A program made the translations under genes and the position numbers. Below are positions 8,306 to 18,400 of a DNA stretch of 64,000 bases, piece after piece. Every line of letters begins with the position of its first letter. Within the stretch, counting starts at the first letter, position 1. This DNA is from UBA6183 sp964603255 (GTDB taxonomy: Bacteria; Bacteroidota; Bacteroidia; UKL13-3), in the NCBI GenBank assembly GCA_964603255.1, contig CAZRVA010000003.1, positions 4,366 through 68,365 of the forward strand, in the 5' to 3' direction. The notes under the pieces were generated by a model. The model worked only from the letters and a program-made list of their open reading frames with translations, made no database searches and was not told the DNA's origin.

Positions 8306-9127
8306 ATGCGTAAAATTTGTTCTATTTGCAACATGAGGCACGAACAGGTAAAGGCAAAAAAACATTTAGGTCAGCACTTTTTAAACGATGAGCAAATTGC
8401 ATTAAATATTGTTAATGGTTTAATGGATAAATGCACGGTAAATCAAGTGCTGGAGATTGGTCCGGGTATGGGTGTGCTTACCAAGTACTTGTTAAAAAAG
8501 CCAATTACCCTTCATGCCATTGATGTGGATGAAGAATCGATAGCCTACCTTAAACCACATTACGCTGATCTAGCGCCAAGGTTAATTTTAGGCGATTTTT
8601 TGCAAATTAAACCCAGCGATTTGTTTAATGAGGAATTTGCAGTAATTGGCAATTTTCCCTATAATATATCAACCCAAATAGTTTTTAAAATTTTGGAACA
8701 CCGCCACCAAATACCAATTATGGCCGGTATGTTTCAAAAAGAAGTGGCCGAAAGAATTTGCTCTGGCCCTGGTAGTAAAGAGTACGGTATTTTAAGTGTA
8801 TTGGCTCAAACCTACTACGATTTAGAGTATTTGTTTACCGTTCCGGAGCACGTGTTTACTCCACCTCCAAAAGTAAAATCGGGTGTAATGCGCATGGTAC
8901 GTAAAGCAGAAGCACCTGATATTAACGAAAAAATGTTATTTAAGGTAGTTAAAGCAGCCTTTAATCAACGCAGAAAAAAATTACGCAACGCCATTTCGCA
9001 ATTTGGGGTTGATGATGCTATTTTGCAACCAAGTGGTTTTGCCGATAAACGTGCAGAACAATTAAGTGTAAACGATTTTATGGCACTAACCAATTTGGTG
9101 ATTACACATGGAAACAACAATAATTGA
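8306..9127 (+). CDS. rsmA: 16S rRNA (adenine1518/1519-N6) dimethyltransferase
   Basis: This 273-aa RsmA/KsgA uses SAM to dimethylate two adjacent adenines in the 3' helix of 16S rRNA during late 30S assembly. The motifs are KKHLGQHFL, the SAM-binding VLEIGPGMGVLT, and the catalytic NFPYNIST. A second in-frame ATG at 8333 (MRHEQVKAKKHLGQHF) would give the more typical N terminus. ATG 8306 is kept because a purine-rich AAGGAAGG precedes it, but the choice is uncertain. The 3' end overlaps mgtE by 20 bp. Confidence 0.96.
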   Translation: MRKICSICNMRHEQVKAKKHLGQHFLNDEQIALNIVNGLMDKCTVNQVLEIGPGMGVLTKYLLKKPITLHAIDVDEESIAYLKPHYADLAPRLILGDFLQIKPSDLFNEEFAVIGNFPYNISTQIVFKILEHRHQIPIMAGMFQKEVAERICSGPGSKEYGILSVLAQTYYDLEYLFTVPEHVFTPPPKVKSGVMRMVRKAEAPDINEKMLFKVVKAAFNQRRKKLRNAISQFGVDDAILQPSGFADKRAEQLSVNDFMALTNLVITHGNNNN

Positions 9128-10469
9128 TGCCGGTTTTATCAAGCAAATCAAACAGCTTATTTCTAATGATTTGCTGGATGAGTTGCAACAACAATTGCAG
9201 CACATATACGCGCAAGATGTTGCCGATTTAATTGATAAATTGGATACCGGTGAAGCTCGCCAAGTTATGTTGTGTGTTGATGCCGAGAAAGCCGTGAAGG
9301 TTTTGGTTGAAATGGAAGATGATGTGCGTGCACGGTTTTTAGCTACTTATCAACCCAAAGAAATTGCTGATAAGTTTGTGCAGTACATGGACAGTGATGA
9401 CGCTGCATATGTATTAAATCACCTTGCTGTAAAAGAAAAAGAAGAAGTAATCTCTTATTTGGTAGATATTGAGTTTGCCTCAAGCTTGCTCTCGTTGATG
9501 AGCTATGAGGAATACACTGCCGGTAGTTTAATGGCAGTAGAGTTGGTGAAGGCAAATGATAACTGGACGGTAAGGCAGTGTATTGATGAAATTAGAAGAC
9601 AAGCAGAAAACGTAGATTCAATTTACGTGGTATATGTAACCGATAAGTATGAGCGTTTGGTGGGTTTAATCACACTTAAAAATTTAATCTTATCTCATCC
9701 CGATGCCAAATTACAAGATGTATCAAACAAGGAAGTTATTTCAGTTTCTACATCAACAGATAGCGAAGCCATTGCCAATATTTTTGATAAGTACGATTTA
9801 GTGGTTTTGCCCGTGGTAAATGCACTGGGGCAATTAGTAGGTCGTATTACGGTTGATGATGTGGTGGAGGTGATTAAAGAAGAAGCCAACGAGGATTATC
9901 AGTTAATGTCGGGTATTACAGAAAATGTAGATGCAACTGATAAAGTATGGATTTTATCTCGTGCGCGTTTGCCTTGGCTTTTAATTGGCTTGTTGGGTGG
10001 TATTGGTTCATCAAGGTTTATAGAAATTTACGAGGGTACTTTAAAAATACACCCCGAGATGGCTTTTTTTATGCCACTTATTGCGGCTATGGGCGGTAAT
10101 GTTGGTGTACAATCATCTGCAATTGTAGTACAAGGTTTAGCAAATGATACCTTAGGGACACAAAATATTTTATCAAAAATTTTAAAAGAGTTACGTGTTG
10201 CTTTATTAAACGGATTAATCTGTTCCGTTTTGTTGTTTGCATATAACGCAGCCTTTGCACATTCATACGATTTAAGCATTACAGTTAGTGTGGCGTTATT
10301 TAGCGTAATTATTTTTGCCTCGGTATTGGGTACTTTCATACCAATGGTACTTCATAAGATCAAAATAGATCCGGCCATTGCAACCGGACCGTTCATCACA
10401 ACTACTAACGATTTGTTGGGTTTGGCCATTTACTTTACCATAGGCCGATTAATGTACACTTCAATGTAA
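9108..10469 (+). CDS. mgtE: Magnesium transporter MgtE
   Basis: This 453-aa channel/transporter has the full MgtE layout: an N-terminal helical domain (about 1-130), two CBS domains (about 130-255), a linking helix and a five-helix membrane domain. The membrane domain carries the conserved GGNVGVQSSAIVVQGLA segment near residue 330. In MgtE the cytosolic domains bind Mg2+ and close the pore at high Mg2+. The start codon lies inside the end of rsmA (20-bp overlap), which indicates translational coupling. Nothing is truncated. Confidence 0.96.
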   Translation: METTIIDAGFIKQIKQLISNDLLDELQQQLQHIYAQDVADLIDKLDTGEARQVMLCVDAEKAVKVLVEMEDDVRARFLATYQPKEIADKFVQYMDSDDAAYVLNHLAVKEKEEVISYLVDIEFASSLLSLMSYEEYTAGSLMAVELVKANDNWTVRQCIDEIRRQAENVDSIYVVYVTDKYERLVGLITLKNLILSHPDAKLQDVSNKEVISVSTSTDSEAIANIFDKYDLVVLPVVNALGQLVGRITVDDVVEVIKEEANEDYQLMSGITENVDATDKVWILSRARLPWLLIGLLGGIGSSRFIEIYEGTLKIHPEMAFFMPLIAAMGGNVGVQSSAIVVQGLANDTLGTQNILSKILKELRVALLNGLICSVLLFAYNAAFAHSYDLSITVSVALFSVIIFASVLGTFIPMVLHKIKIDPAIATGPFITTTNDLLGLAIYFTIGRLMYTSM

Positions 10470-10526
10470 GTTTTGAATTGGGTGCAACCATTTATCAAAA
10501 AAAAATTACTAATAAATTAAATAAGC

Positions 10527-11483
10527 ATGACAAAAGGCAAACAGGTTTTAATAATTGATGATGTTCATGAAATGCTTATTGATGGTTTAAAGCAATTAGG
10601 TTACGAAGTAATGTATTTGCCTGAGGCCACAAGGAACGATCTTTTACATCACATAACAACAGCAACAGGTTTGGTGGTTCGTACCAAAACACAAATTGAT
10701 GCAGAGGTAATAAACAAAGGCAATAGCCTAAAGTTTATTGCAAGGGCAGGTGCCGGTTTGGATAATATTGACGAAGCTGCTGCACAAGCAAAAAACATAA
10801 TTGTTTTTAATGCAGGTGAGGCCAACGCTGATGCAGTAGGCGAGCATACCTTAGGCATGATGTTGAGTTTATTTGCTAAAATTAATAAAGCAAACAACGA
10901 GGTTAGAACTGGCTTGTGGGATAGAGAAGGAAATAGGGGAGAAGAACTTGCCGGTAAAACCATTGCCATTATTGGTTTTGGTAACACGGGTAAAGCTGTT
11001 GCAAAAAAGTTAAGTGGGTTTGATGTGCATGTATTGGCTTATGATAAGTACTTAAAAAACTATGGTAACCAATATGCAAAACAAGCAACCATGGATGAGA
11101 TTTTTGAGCAAGCAGATGTGTTAACATTACACATTCCGCTAACCCAAGAAACAAAGGCCATGGTTAATTTAGATTACCTACAAAAGTTTTCAAAACCAAT
11201 ATGGCTTTTTAACATGTGTAGGGGTGAGGTTGTGGTTACAAAAGATGTGGTGGAGTTGATGAAAACGAACAAACTAAGAGGTGTTGGGTTTGATGTATTG
11301 GAAAACGAAAAATTAAACAGCATGAGCGAAGCAGAAAAAATATGGTTCAATTACATTGCAGCAAGCGACAAAACGGTACTTTCACCGCACGTTGCCGGTT
11401 GGACAAAAGAGTCATATTTTAAGATATCAGCCGTTCTTTTGAAAAAAATAAAAGATATAAATTTAACCGAGTCAGTAAGTTAG
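10527..11483 (+). CDS. D-2-hydroxyacid dehydrogenase (phosphoglycerate dehydrogenase-like)
   Basis: This 318-aa NAD-dependent dehydrogenase has RAGAGLDNID, the Rossmann dinucleotide motif GFGNTGKAVAKKL, the arginine-containing NMCRGEVV and the catalytic histidine in SPHVAGWT. It lacks the ACT domain of long SerA forms. Short forms like this can make 3-phosphohydroxypyruvate for serine synthesis or reduce other 2-keto acids. No serB or serC is nearby, so the substrate is not settled. Confidence 0.85.
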   Translation: MTKGKQVLIIDDVHEMLIDGLKQLGYEVMYLPEATRNDLLHHITTATGLVVRTKTQIDAEVINKGNSLKFIARAGAGLDNIDEAAAQAKNIIVFNAGEANADAVGEHTLGMMLSLFAKINKANNEVRTGLWDREGNRGEELAGKTIAIIGFGNTGKAVAKKLSGFDVHVLAYDKYLKNYGNQYAKQATMDEIFEQADVLTLHIPLTQETKAMVNLDYLQKFSKPIWLFNMCRGEVVVTKDVVELMKTNKLRGVGFDVLENEKLNSMSEAEKIWFNYIAASDKTVLSPHVAGWTKESYFKISAVLLKKIKDINLTESVS

Positions 11484-11504
11484 GTGTTAATGTTAATGTA
11501 ATGT

Positions 11505-11523
11505 TTTGATTAATTAAATCAAA
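11505..11523. promoter_or_regulatory. Inverted repeat upstream of the TonB receptor gene
   Basis: TTTGATT (11505-11511) and AATCAAA (11517-11523) form a 7-bp dyad with a 5-bp spacer, 57 bp before the receptor start. It could be an operator or part of a -33 region. The sequence is AT-rich, so it may be chance. Confidence 0.3.
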
Positions 11524-11579
11524 TTCCCTTAATTTACCAACTTGTAGGAATTACACTAAAACCGAAAAATTATTAATTA

Positions 11580-14500
11580 ATGAAAAAGGTATACAGTTTT
11601 TTAGTTGCGCTAATGGCTATATGCATTGTAGCAAATGCGCAGTCGCAACTGGGCGAACTCCGTGGTAAAATCATCGACAGCAAAACCAAAAAGCCTGTTG
11701 ATTACGCCAGCATCCAGTTGAAATTAAATGGTATCATCAAAGCTCAGGTTAAATCTGACGATGATGGTGAGTTTATCATCAAACCGCTACAGCCCGGTGA
11801 ATACACTTTAGAGGTTTCTTCTATCGGATACCAAGGGCAATCAATCAGTGGTATCAACGTAATTAGTGATCAGGCTACTTACCAAAACGTTTCTTTAATG
11901 CCTTCAGGAGGTAAAGAATTAGAAACAGTGGTTATTAAGAGTAAAAAAGTATTGGTTGACCGTGAAGGTAAAGGAGGAGGAACAAAAACTGCAGAAGAAA
12001 TTATGCGTTTGCCTCAACGTAATGCCAACATGGTGGCAAATACATTTGCCGGAGTTGATGCAAGAGCAAACGGAACACCAACCATCAGAGGTGCGCGTGC
12101 CGATGGTACTGCATACTACATTGATGGTGTGCGTGTACAAGGAAATAGTAGTATAACGGTTCCTCAGAATGCAATTGATCAAATTCAGGTAATTACCAGT
12201 GGTACGCCTGCACAATATGGTGACTTTACCGGTGGGGTAATCTCTATTAACACCAAAGCGCCATCAAGAGTCTGGATGCGTTCGTTTGAGTATATCACTT
12301 CCTCACCTTTTTACAGCTGGGCTGGAGATAATTCTCACTACAACGAATTCCAAGGTTTTATATCTGGTCCTTTGTTATTGGCTGATAAAGGTAAGTCAGA
12401 TAAAGAACGAGTTTTGGTTGGTTTCTCATTGGCTGGTAGCGGTGTTTACCAACTTGACAACAGATTACCTGCCGTAGATATTTACCGTGCGAGCGATGCT
12501 GCTCAAGCACGTATTGAAGCAAATCCATTAACCAGAACAGCAACAGGTGGTTTTGTACCTTCAGGTGAGTTTTTGACTAAAGGTGACTTAGTAAAAGTAG
12601 ATCATCGTCAAAATGTAGCTACATACAACTTTAACCTACAAGGTAATTTTTCTTATCAGCCAACTACCAATATTTCAATTCGTGTAGGTTACCAAGGTAA
12701 CTTCGCTAGAGGTCGCGGATTTAGCTATGCTAACTCATTATTGAACTACGACAACAACCAACTTTCTCAGGATTTTACTGGTCGTATCTATGGTCAATTC
12801 ACTCAAACATTTAATAAAACTGGTGACGAAGCTAAAAAACAACAAACGGTTTCTGGATTCTACTATACCGCACGTTTCGCTTACGAAAGACGTTTTATCG
12901 AGTCGATGAATGCTGACTATGAAAGAGATTACTTTCAATATGGTTATGTAGGTAAGTTCAAAACATATTCTCAAGATTTTTATGGATTAGTAACTAAAGG
13001 TTTTGGTCAGCCGGCTGATACTTTCAACTACGTAGATAAAAACGGTCAATCAAGAACTTTGTACACTTCTGCATACAGAAGAAATTTTGGATCTGTTGAT
13101 ACAGCCTATACATTTGAGCCGGTGGCAAATAACGTTCGTTCAAACTACACACGTAGCATTTACGATTATTATGCTTCTCAAGGTCAAAATGTTACCAGCT
13201 TTAGCCAGTTACGTGGACTGGGTGGTTTAACCAATGGTGATAATCCAATTGGTTTGTATTCTAACATGTGGGCAAGTCCAGGACTTGTTCAAGGTGGGTA
13301 TAGTAAAGCCATGAATGAAGCATACACGCTCTACATTATGAGTGAGGCTTCTGTGGCTCCTAAGAAAAATCCTAAAGCAAAACATGACTTGCAATTTGGT
13401 TTTACATACGAACAACAATTTAGAAGAAATTATGGATTAGATGCAACAAGGATTTGGACATTAATGCGTCAACAAGCTAACTCACATTTTGTAGGTTTGG
13501 ATTCAAATAGTTACACATTAAAGTTTGACCAATATGGTAATTTCCAAGATACGGTAATTTTTGCCAATAAAGTTGATCCTGATCAACAGTCTAACTTTGA
13601 TAAAAACTTACGTAATAAGTTGATTGCTGATGGCGAACTTGATGTTTACGGCAATCCTATTAACAGCCAAACCAGAATAGACGTTAACTCATATGCACCT
13701 AACAAATACTCATTAGATATGTTCTCTGCCGATGAGTTGTTTAACAATGGTGCAAGCTCTTATGTTTCTTATAATGGCTACGACCGTTTAGGTAACAGGG
13801 TTAATGGTAAGAAAAGCGTAAACGATTTCTTGAATGATCCAACCAACCGTGCTTTAGGTGCTTACCAGCCTGTATACATGGCTGCTTGGTTACAAGATAA
13901 ATTTGCATTCAAAGATTTAATTGTGCGTGCAGGTGTTCGTATCGATCGCTTTGATGCAAATCAAGTTGTTTTAAAAGATCCATATTCATTAGTTCCAATT
14001 TACACTGTTGGTGATGTAAGAGGTGGAAACCTTAAAGGTTTAGCAGCTTCAATTCCAAGTAATATTGGTGATGACTATGCAGTATATGTGGATACCAAAA
14101 CTCCAAATTCAGCGAATAAAGTAAGTATTACTGGTTTCCGTAAAGGAAACGATTGGTTTGATAAAAATGGTAACCCGGTAACTGATCCTTCTTCGCTATG
14201 GAGAGATGCGCAGCGCGAAAACAGAGATGTTGAGAACGGTAATATTCCTTTCTTAGTTACAGATGCTGATCCAAACGGTATTGCTCGTCCCAGTGCTGCA
14301 TCATTCCGCGATTACAAACCAGACATTAAAGTGTCTCCACGTATATGGTTCTCATTCCCAATCTCAACTACATCACAATTCTTCGGAACATATGATGTGT
14401 TGGTGCAACGTCCTACGGAAAGTAACGTTGCTCAAATTGACGATTACTTCTACCTAAACAATAGAAGAACAGGTGTAATTGCTAACCCTGACTTACGTAT

Positions 14501-15392
14501 GACTCAAGTTACTGACTATGAAATGGGCTTCCGCCAACAAATTGGTGATAACTCAGCGCTAGGTATCGTTGCTTCATACCGTGAGTACAGAAACTTAATT
14601 CAGTTGTACCGCTTCGTTGAGGCTTATCCATTCCCTTATACCTCATTTGGCAACTTAGACTTCTCAACAGTTAAGTCGTTCCGCTTAGAGTATGAGTTAA
14701 GAGACTTAGGTAATATCAACATCTCTGCAAACTACATGTTACAGTTTGCTGATGGTACAGGTTCTAACTCTCAATCAAGTAATGCATTAGTTCAAGTAGG
14801 TTTGCCTACTTTACGTAATATTTTCCCATTAGATTATGATACTCGCCACACATTAAAAGGAACATTTGATTACCACTACCGCTCAGGTAAAGATTACGAT
14901 GGACCAATTGTAGCCGGTAAAAAAATACTAGAGAATGCTGGTGTTAACTTCATTTTCAATTACACATCAGGTCGTCCATACACACAAACATTAATTGCAG
15001 TGCCTGAAGCGCAAAGTGGTGTTGTAGCTCGTTCACAAGTAAAAGGTACCATTAATGGTGCTAACTTACCTCCTCAATTCTTCATTGATATGAATATTGA
15101 TAAAAACTTTACATTTAAGAAAGAGTCTTTATCAGGAAAAACAACCATGTACCGTGTGCGTGTGTTCTTATGGATGCAAAATGTGTTGAATGCAGCTAAC
15201 GTATTGAGTGTATATAAATTCACTGGCTCTGCTTACGATGATGGATATTTAGCATCACCACAGTCAATAGAACAAAAACGTGTTGCAACCAGTTCACAGT
15301 CTTTTATTGACTTGTACAATACAAGGATAGTAAATCCGAACTTCTTCGCATTACCGCGTTTAACTCGTATCGGTGTATCATTATACTTCTAA
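11580..15392 (+). CDS. TonB-dependent outer-membrane receptor with CarboxypepD_reg-like domain
   Basis: This 1270-aa protein has a signal peptide (cleavage near VANAQ, residue 20) and a CarboxypepD_reg-like beta-sandwich (about 25-108). A plug domain (about 125-230) with TPTIRGARADGTAYYIDGVRV follows, then a large beta-barrel ending in a C-terminal aromatic residue (ISLYF-type signal, here VSLYF). It should import a large ligand, or act as a secretion-linked channel, powered by TonB-ExbBD. No SusD partner follows. Instead it is followed 18 bp later by a large secreted protein and then a PorV-like barrel, so it is not a classical Sus polysaccharide locus. The substrate is unknown. Confidence 0.92.
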   Translation: MKKVYSFLVALMAICIVANAQSQLGELRGKIIDSKTKKPVDYASIQLKLNGIIKAQVKSDDDGEFIIKPLQPGEYTLEVSSIGYQGQSISGINVISDQATYQNVSLMPSGGKELETVVIKSKKVLVDREGKGGGTKTAEEIMRLPQRNANMVANTFAGVDARANGTPTIRGARADGTAYYIDGVRVQGNSSITVPQNAIDQIQVITSGTPAQYGDFTGGVISINTKAPSRVWMRSFEYITSSPFYSWAGDNSHYNEFQGFISGPLLLADKGKSDKERVLVGFSLAGSGVYQLDNRLPAVDIYRASDAAQARIEANPLTRTATGGFVPSGEFLTKGDLVKVDHRQNVATYNFNLQGNFSYQPTTNISIRVGYQGNFARGRGFSYANSLLNYDNNQLSQDFTGRIYGQFTQTFNKTGDEAKKQQTVSGFYYTARFAYERRFIESMNADYERDYFQYGYVGKFKTYSQDFYGLVTKGFGQPADTFNYVDKNGQSRTLYTSAYRRNFGSVDTAYTFEPVANNVRSNYTRSIYDYYASQGQNVTSFSQLRGLGGLTNGDNPIGLYSNMWASPGLVQGGYSKAMNEAYTLYIMSEASVAPKKNPKAKHDLQFGFTYEQQFRRNYGLDATRIWTLMRQQANSHFVGLDSNSYTLKFDQYGNFQDTVIFANKVDPDQQSNFDKNLRNKLIADGELDVYGNPINSQTRIDVNSYAPNKYSLDMFSADELFNNGASSYVSYNGYDRLGNRVNGKKSVNDFLNDPTNRALGAYQPVYMAAWLQDKFAFKDLIVRAGVRIDRFDANQVVLKDPYSLVPIYTVGDVRGGNLKGLAASIPSNIGDDYAVYVDTKTPNSANKVSITGFRKGNDWFDKNGNPVTDPSSLWRDAQRENRDVENGNIPFLVTDADPNGIARPSAASFRDYKPDIKVSPRIWFSFPISTTSQFFGTYDVLVQRPTESNVAQIDDYFYLNNRRTGVIANPDLRMTQVTDYEMGFRQQIGDNSALGIVASYREYRNLIQLYRFVEAYPFPYTSFGNLDFSTVKSFRLEYELRDLGNINISANYMLQFADGTGSNSQSSNALVQVGLPTLRNIFPLDYDTRHTLKGTFDYHYRSGKDYDGPIVAGKKILENAGVNFIFNYTSGRPYTQTLIAVPEAQSGVVARSQVKGTINGANLPPQFFIDMNIDKNFTFKKESLSGKTTMYRVRVFLWMQNVLNAANVLSVYKFTGSAYDDGYLASPQSIEQKRVATSSQSFIDLYNTRIVNPNFFALPRLTRIGVSLYF

Positions 15393-15410
15393 AAAAAATA
15401 AAACATAGAC

Positions 15411-18400
15411 ATGAAAAGTATAAATCAATCAGTTTTAAAGTTTGCAAAGGTAATGGGTTTTGCAGCTGTTATGGCCGCAACCATAACCCCTGCACAAGCT
15501 CGCTACAATGTCGGGACTCCTGAACCAAAAGGACCACGCGAGCCTGAAATTAGAGGCAAAATGACCAACTGTTTACCGGCAACTCAACAGCGTGACCTTG
15601 ACGTGAATAACGTGAGGACCACAATTTTGAATGGTGGTGACATGTGGTGGAACTTAAGTAATGCTCGTTACGAGATTCCTAAAGTTCAAACAGGCCAAGT
15701 ATCAAAGCACTCATTATTCTCTGGTGCGCTTTGGATAGGTGGTGTATCGAACGGAAATCTAAAGTTAGCAGCTCAAACATATCGCCAAGGTGGTAATGAT
15801 TTTTACCCAGGTCCGCTAGTGAATGGAACTGCTTCTATTACTGCTGATAAATGTAAAGAGTACGATAAAATTTGGCGTATTACGTTGCGTGAAGTAGAAG
15901 ATTTTGTGGCTGCAGACGATAAAATTTCTTACGAATTACCTGCAGATATAGCATCATGGAAAGGTAACGGTGACGTATCTATTGGTGAAGCGGCAAGGCT
16001 CGCTCCTTACTTTGATTATGATGGAGATCAAAAATATGATCCTAGAGCAGGTGATTTTCCAACATTAAATCACGGTGATGGAGATATTGAAAATTTACCT
16101 GACATGATGTTGTACATGATTTACAACGATAAAGGTAATATTCACAGTGAAACAGAAGGTGTGCCTATTGGACTTGAGTTGCATACGCAAGCTTTCGCAT
16201 ATTCAACAAACGATGAGATTAATAATATGACTTTCTATCGTACTACTATTTACAACAGAAGTAGTGAAACTGTGGATAGTACTGTTTTTGGTCAGTGGGT
16301 TGATGCGGATTTAGGAAACTACTCTGATGACTATGTTGAGTGCGATGTAACTCGTAACTTAGGTATTTGCTATAACGGTGATGATAACGATGAGGGTATT
16401 TTAGGTTATGGTTTAAACCCACCTAGTGTTGGTGTTACTTTCTTTGAAGGTCCTCGTAGACCAGATAGTACAGAAATTGGTTTAACTAAGTTTGTCTATT
16501 ATAACAATGATTTCAGTTTAACTGGTAATCCAAGTCGCCCTGAGCATTATTGGGGTTACTTGAACGGACGCTGGAAAGATGGTGCTAACATCACATACGG
16601 TGGCAATGGCCGTGGCGGTTCTGACACTGCAAGTTTCATGTTCCCTGGAAGTACGGACCCTGCTGGTCGCCCTGCTTGGACTGAGCGTATTGCAGGTAAC
16701 CAACCTCAGGATAGACGTTTCCTGCAAACCGCTGGTTCATTTAGATTATTGCCAGGTGCAGTAAACCGTGTAACTATTGGTGTTGTTTGGGCTCGTGCAT
16801 CTAGTGGTGGTGCAACCGGCTCGTTTAATTTACTTAAAGAAGCAAGTGATAAAGCCACAACTTTATACAAAAACAACTTCAAACTTAAGACTGGACCAGA
16901 AGCTCCCAAACTTGAGGTTGTTGAGTTAAACAGAAAACTAGTTATCAAAATGCTAAATACGAAGGCTATTGAAAACTTCGTTGATACTTTTGCCGGCCCA
17001 TGTGGTAATCCAACCGTTTACAAGTTCCAAGGATACCAAGTTTGGCAGCTAAAAACCGCCAGTATACCAAGTGACATTAGTGATCCAGCTCAAGCTAGAT
17101 TAGTAGCTCAGTTTGATATTGTGGATGGTGTTGCACGTGTTGTAAACACGATATTTAGTCCGGAGTTAGAGGAGAATGTAAAACGAATCATGGTAGAAGG
17201 TAAGAACGAAGGCATTCAGCATACTTTCGAAATCACTAAGGATTTATTTGAAACGGGTTCTGATCAAAGTCTTGTGAATTTTAAAAGTTACAATTACTAT
17301 GTAGTATCGTACGCTACGGCAACAAATTGTGCTACAGATGCCGAACAATATCTATCAAGTGCAAAAACTATTGGTGAAGGAAGTTTGAATATTTACACTG
17401 CAATTCCTCATGACCCAACACCTTCAGGAAAGTCGTTGAATAGTGACTACGGTACCGGAATTCCTGTTACAATGGTTGAAGGTATGGGTAATGGTGGCCA
17501 AGTGGTAAAATTGTCTGATATTTCAATCAACACTTTGTTAGCTCCTCCTTATTATGCAAAAGAACGTTTATACCAATCTGGTTTCGGCCCAATAAAGGTT
17601 AAAGTGATTAACCCGGTAAATGTTCCTAAAGCAAACTTCGAGTTGGTTATGCGTGATAGTTCTTCTAATGCAAGAAAATCAGATACATTATCACCTTTAT
17701 TCACCCGTTGGTTCCTACGCAACCTAACTACCGGTGAGGTAAAAGTTTCTGATACCACCTTGTCATACTCAAATGAGCAAATCTTTGAAGATTGGGGATT
17801 ATCGATACAGATGGCTCAATCAATCTTACCTGGTAATTCAGAGTCACAAACTGATGAATCGAATGGTTACATTTCTTCATCAATTGTATTCTCTAATCCT
17901 CGTGAAGAGTGGTTAAGCGGTGTTCAAGATGAACAATCACCATTTGGATCAGCACCTTTCTATCAAGCATCGTTCAACTGGATTCGTTCAGGAAGTAACG
18001 GTAGACCTGACTTTGAGAACGCAGAAACACATGACTTCGCAATCTCTAAAGTTCCAATAGATCCGCGCAAAAATTTCTCTAACATCATTGAGAGTCGTTG
18101 GGCACCTTATGCTTTGGCTTCTCGTTGGAGAACTAGTTTGGCTACTAAATTACCAACTTTCGGTCCTGCATGGGATGGTGGTGTTGGTTCATTAGGTAGT
18201 GGTTTAGCTTCTGGTGACAATGCACTTTCTGACTTGCATAGTGTTAGAGTTGTTCTTACCAGAGATAGATCTAAATGGAGCAGATGCGTTGTTTTAGAAT
18301 TAGGTGAAGATAAAAACTTAAACTTTGGCAATGCTGATAAGATGGACATGAGAAAGTCACCTTCTGTAGACCAAAACGGTCAACCTGATGGTACTGGAAT

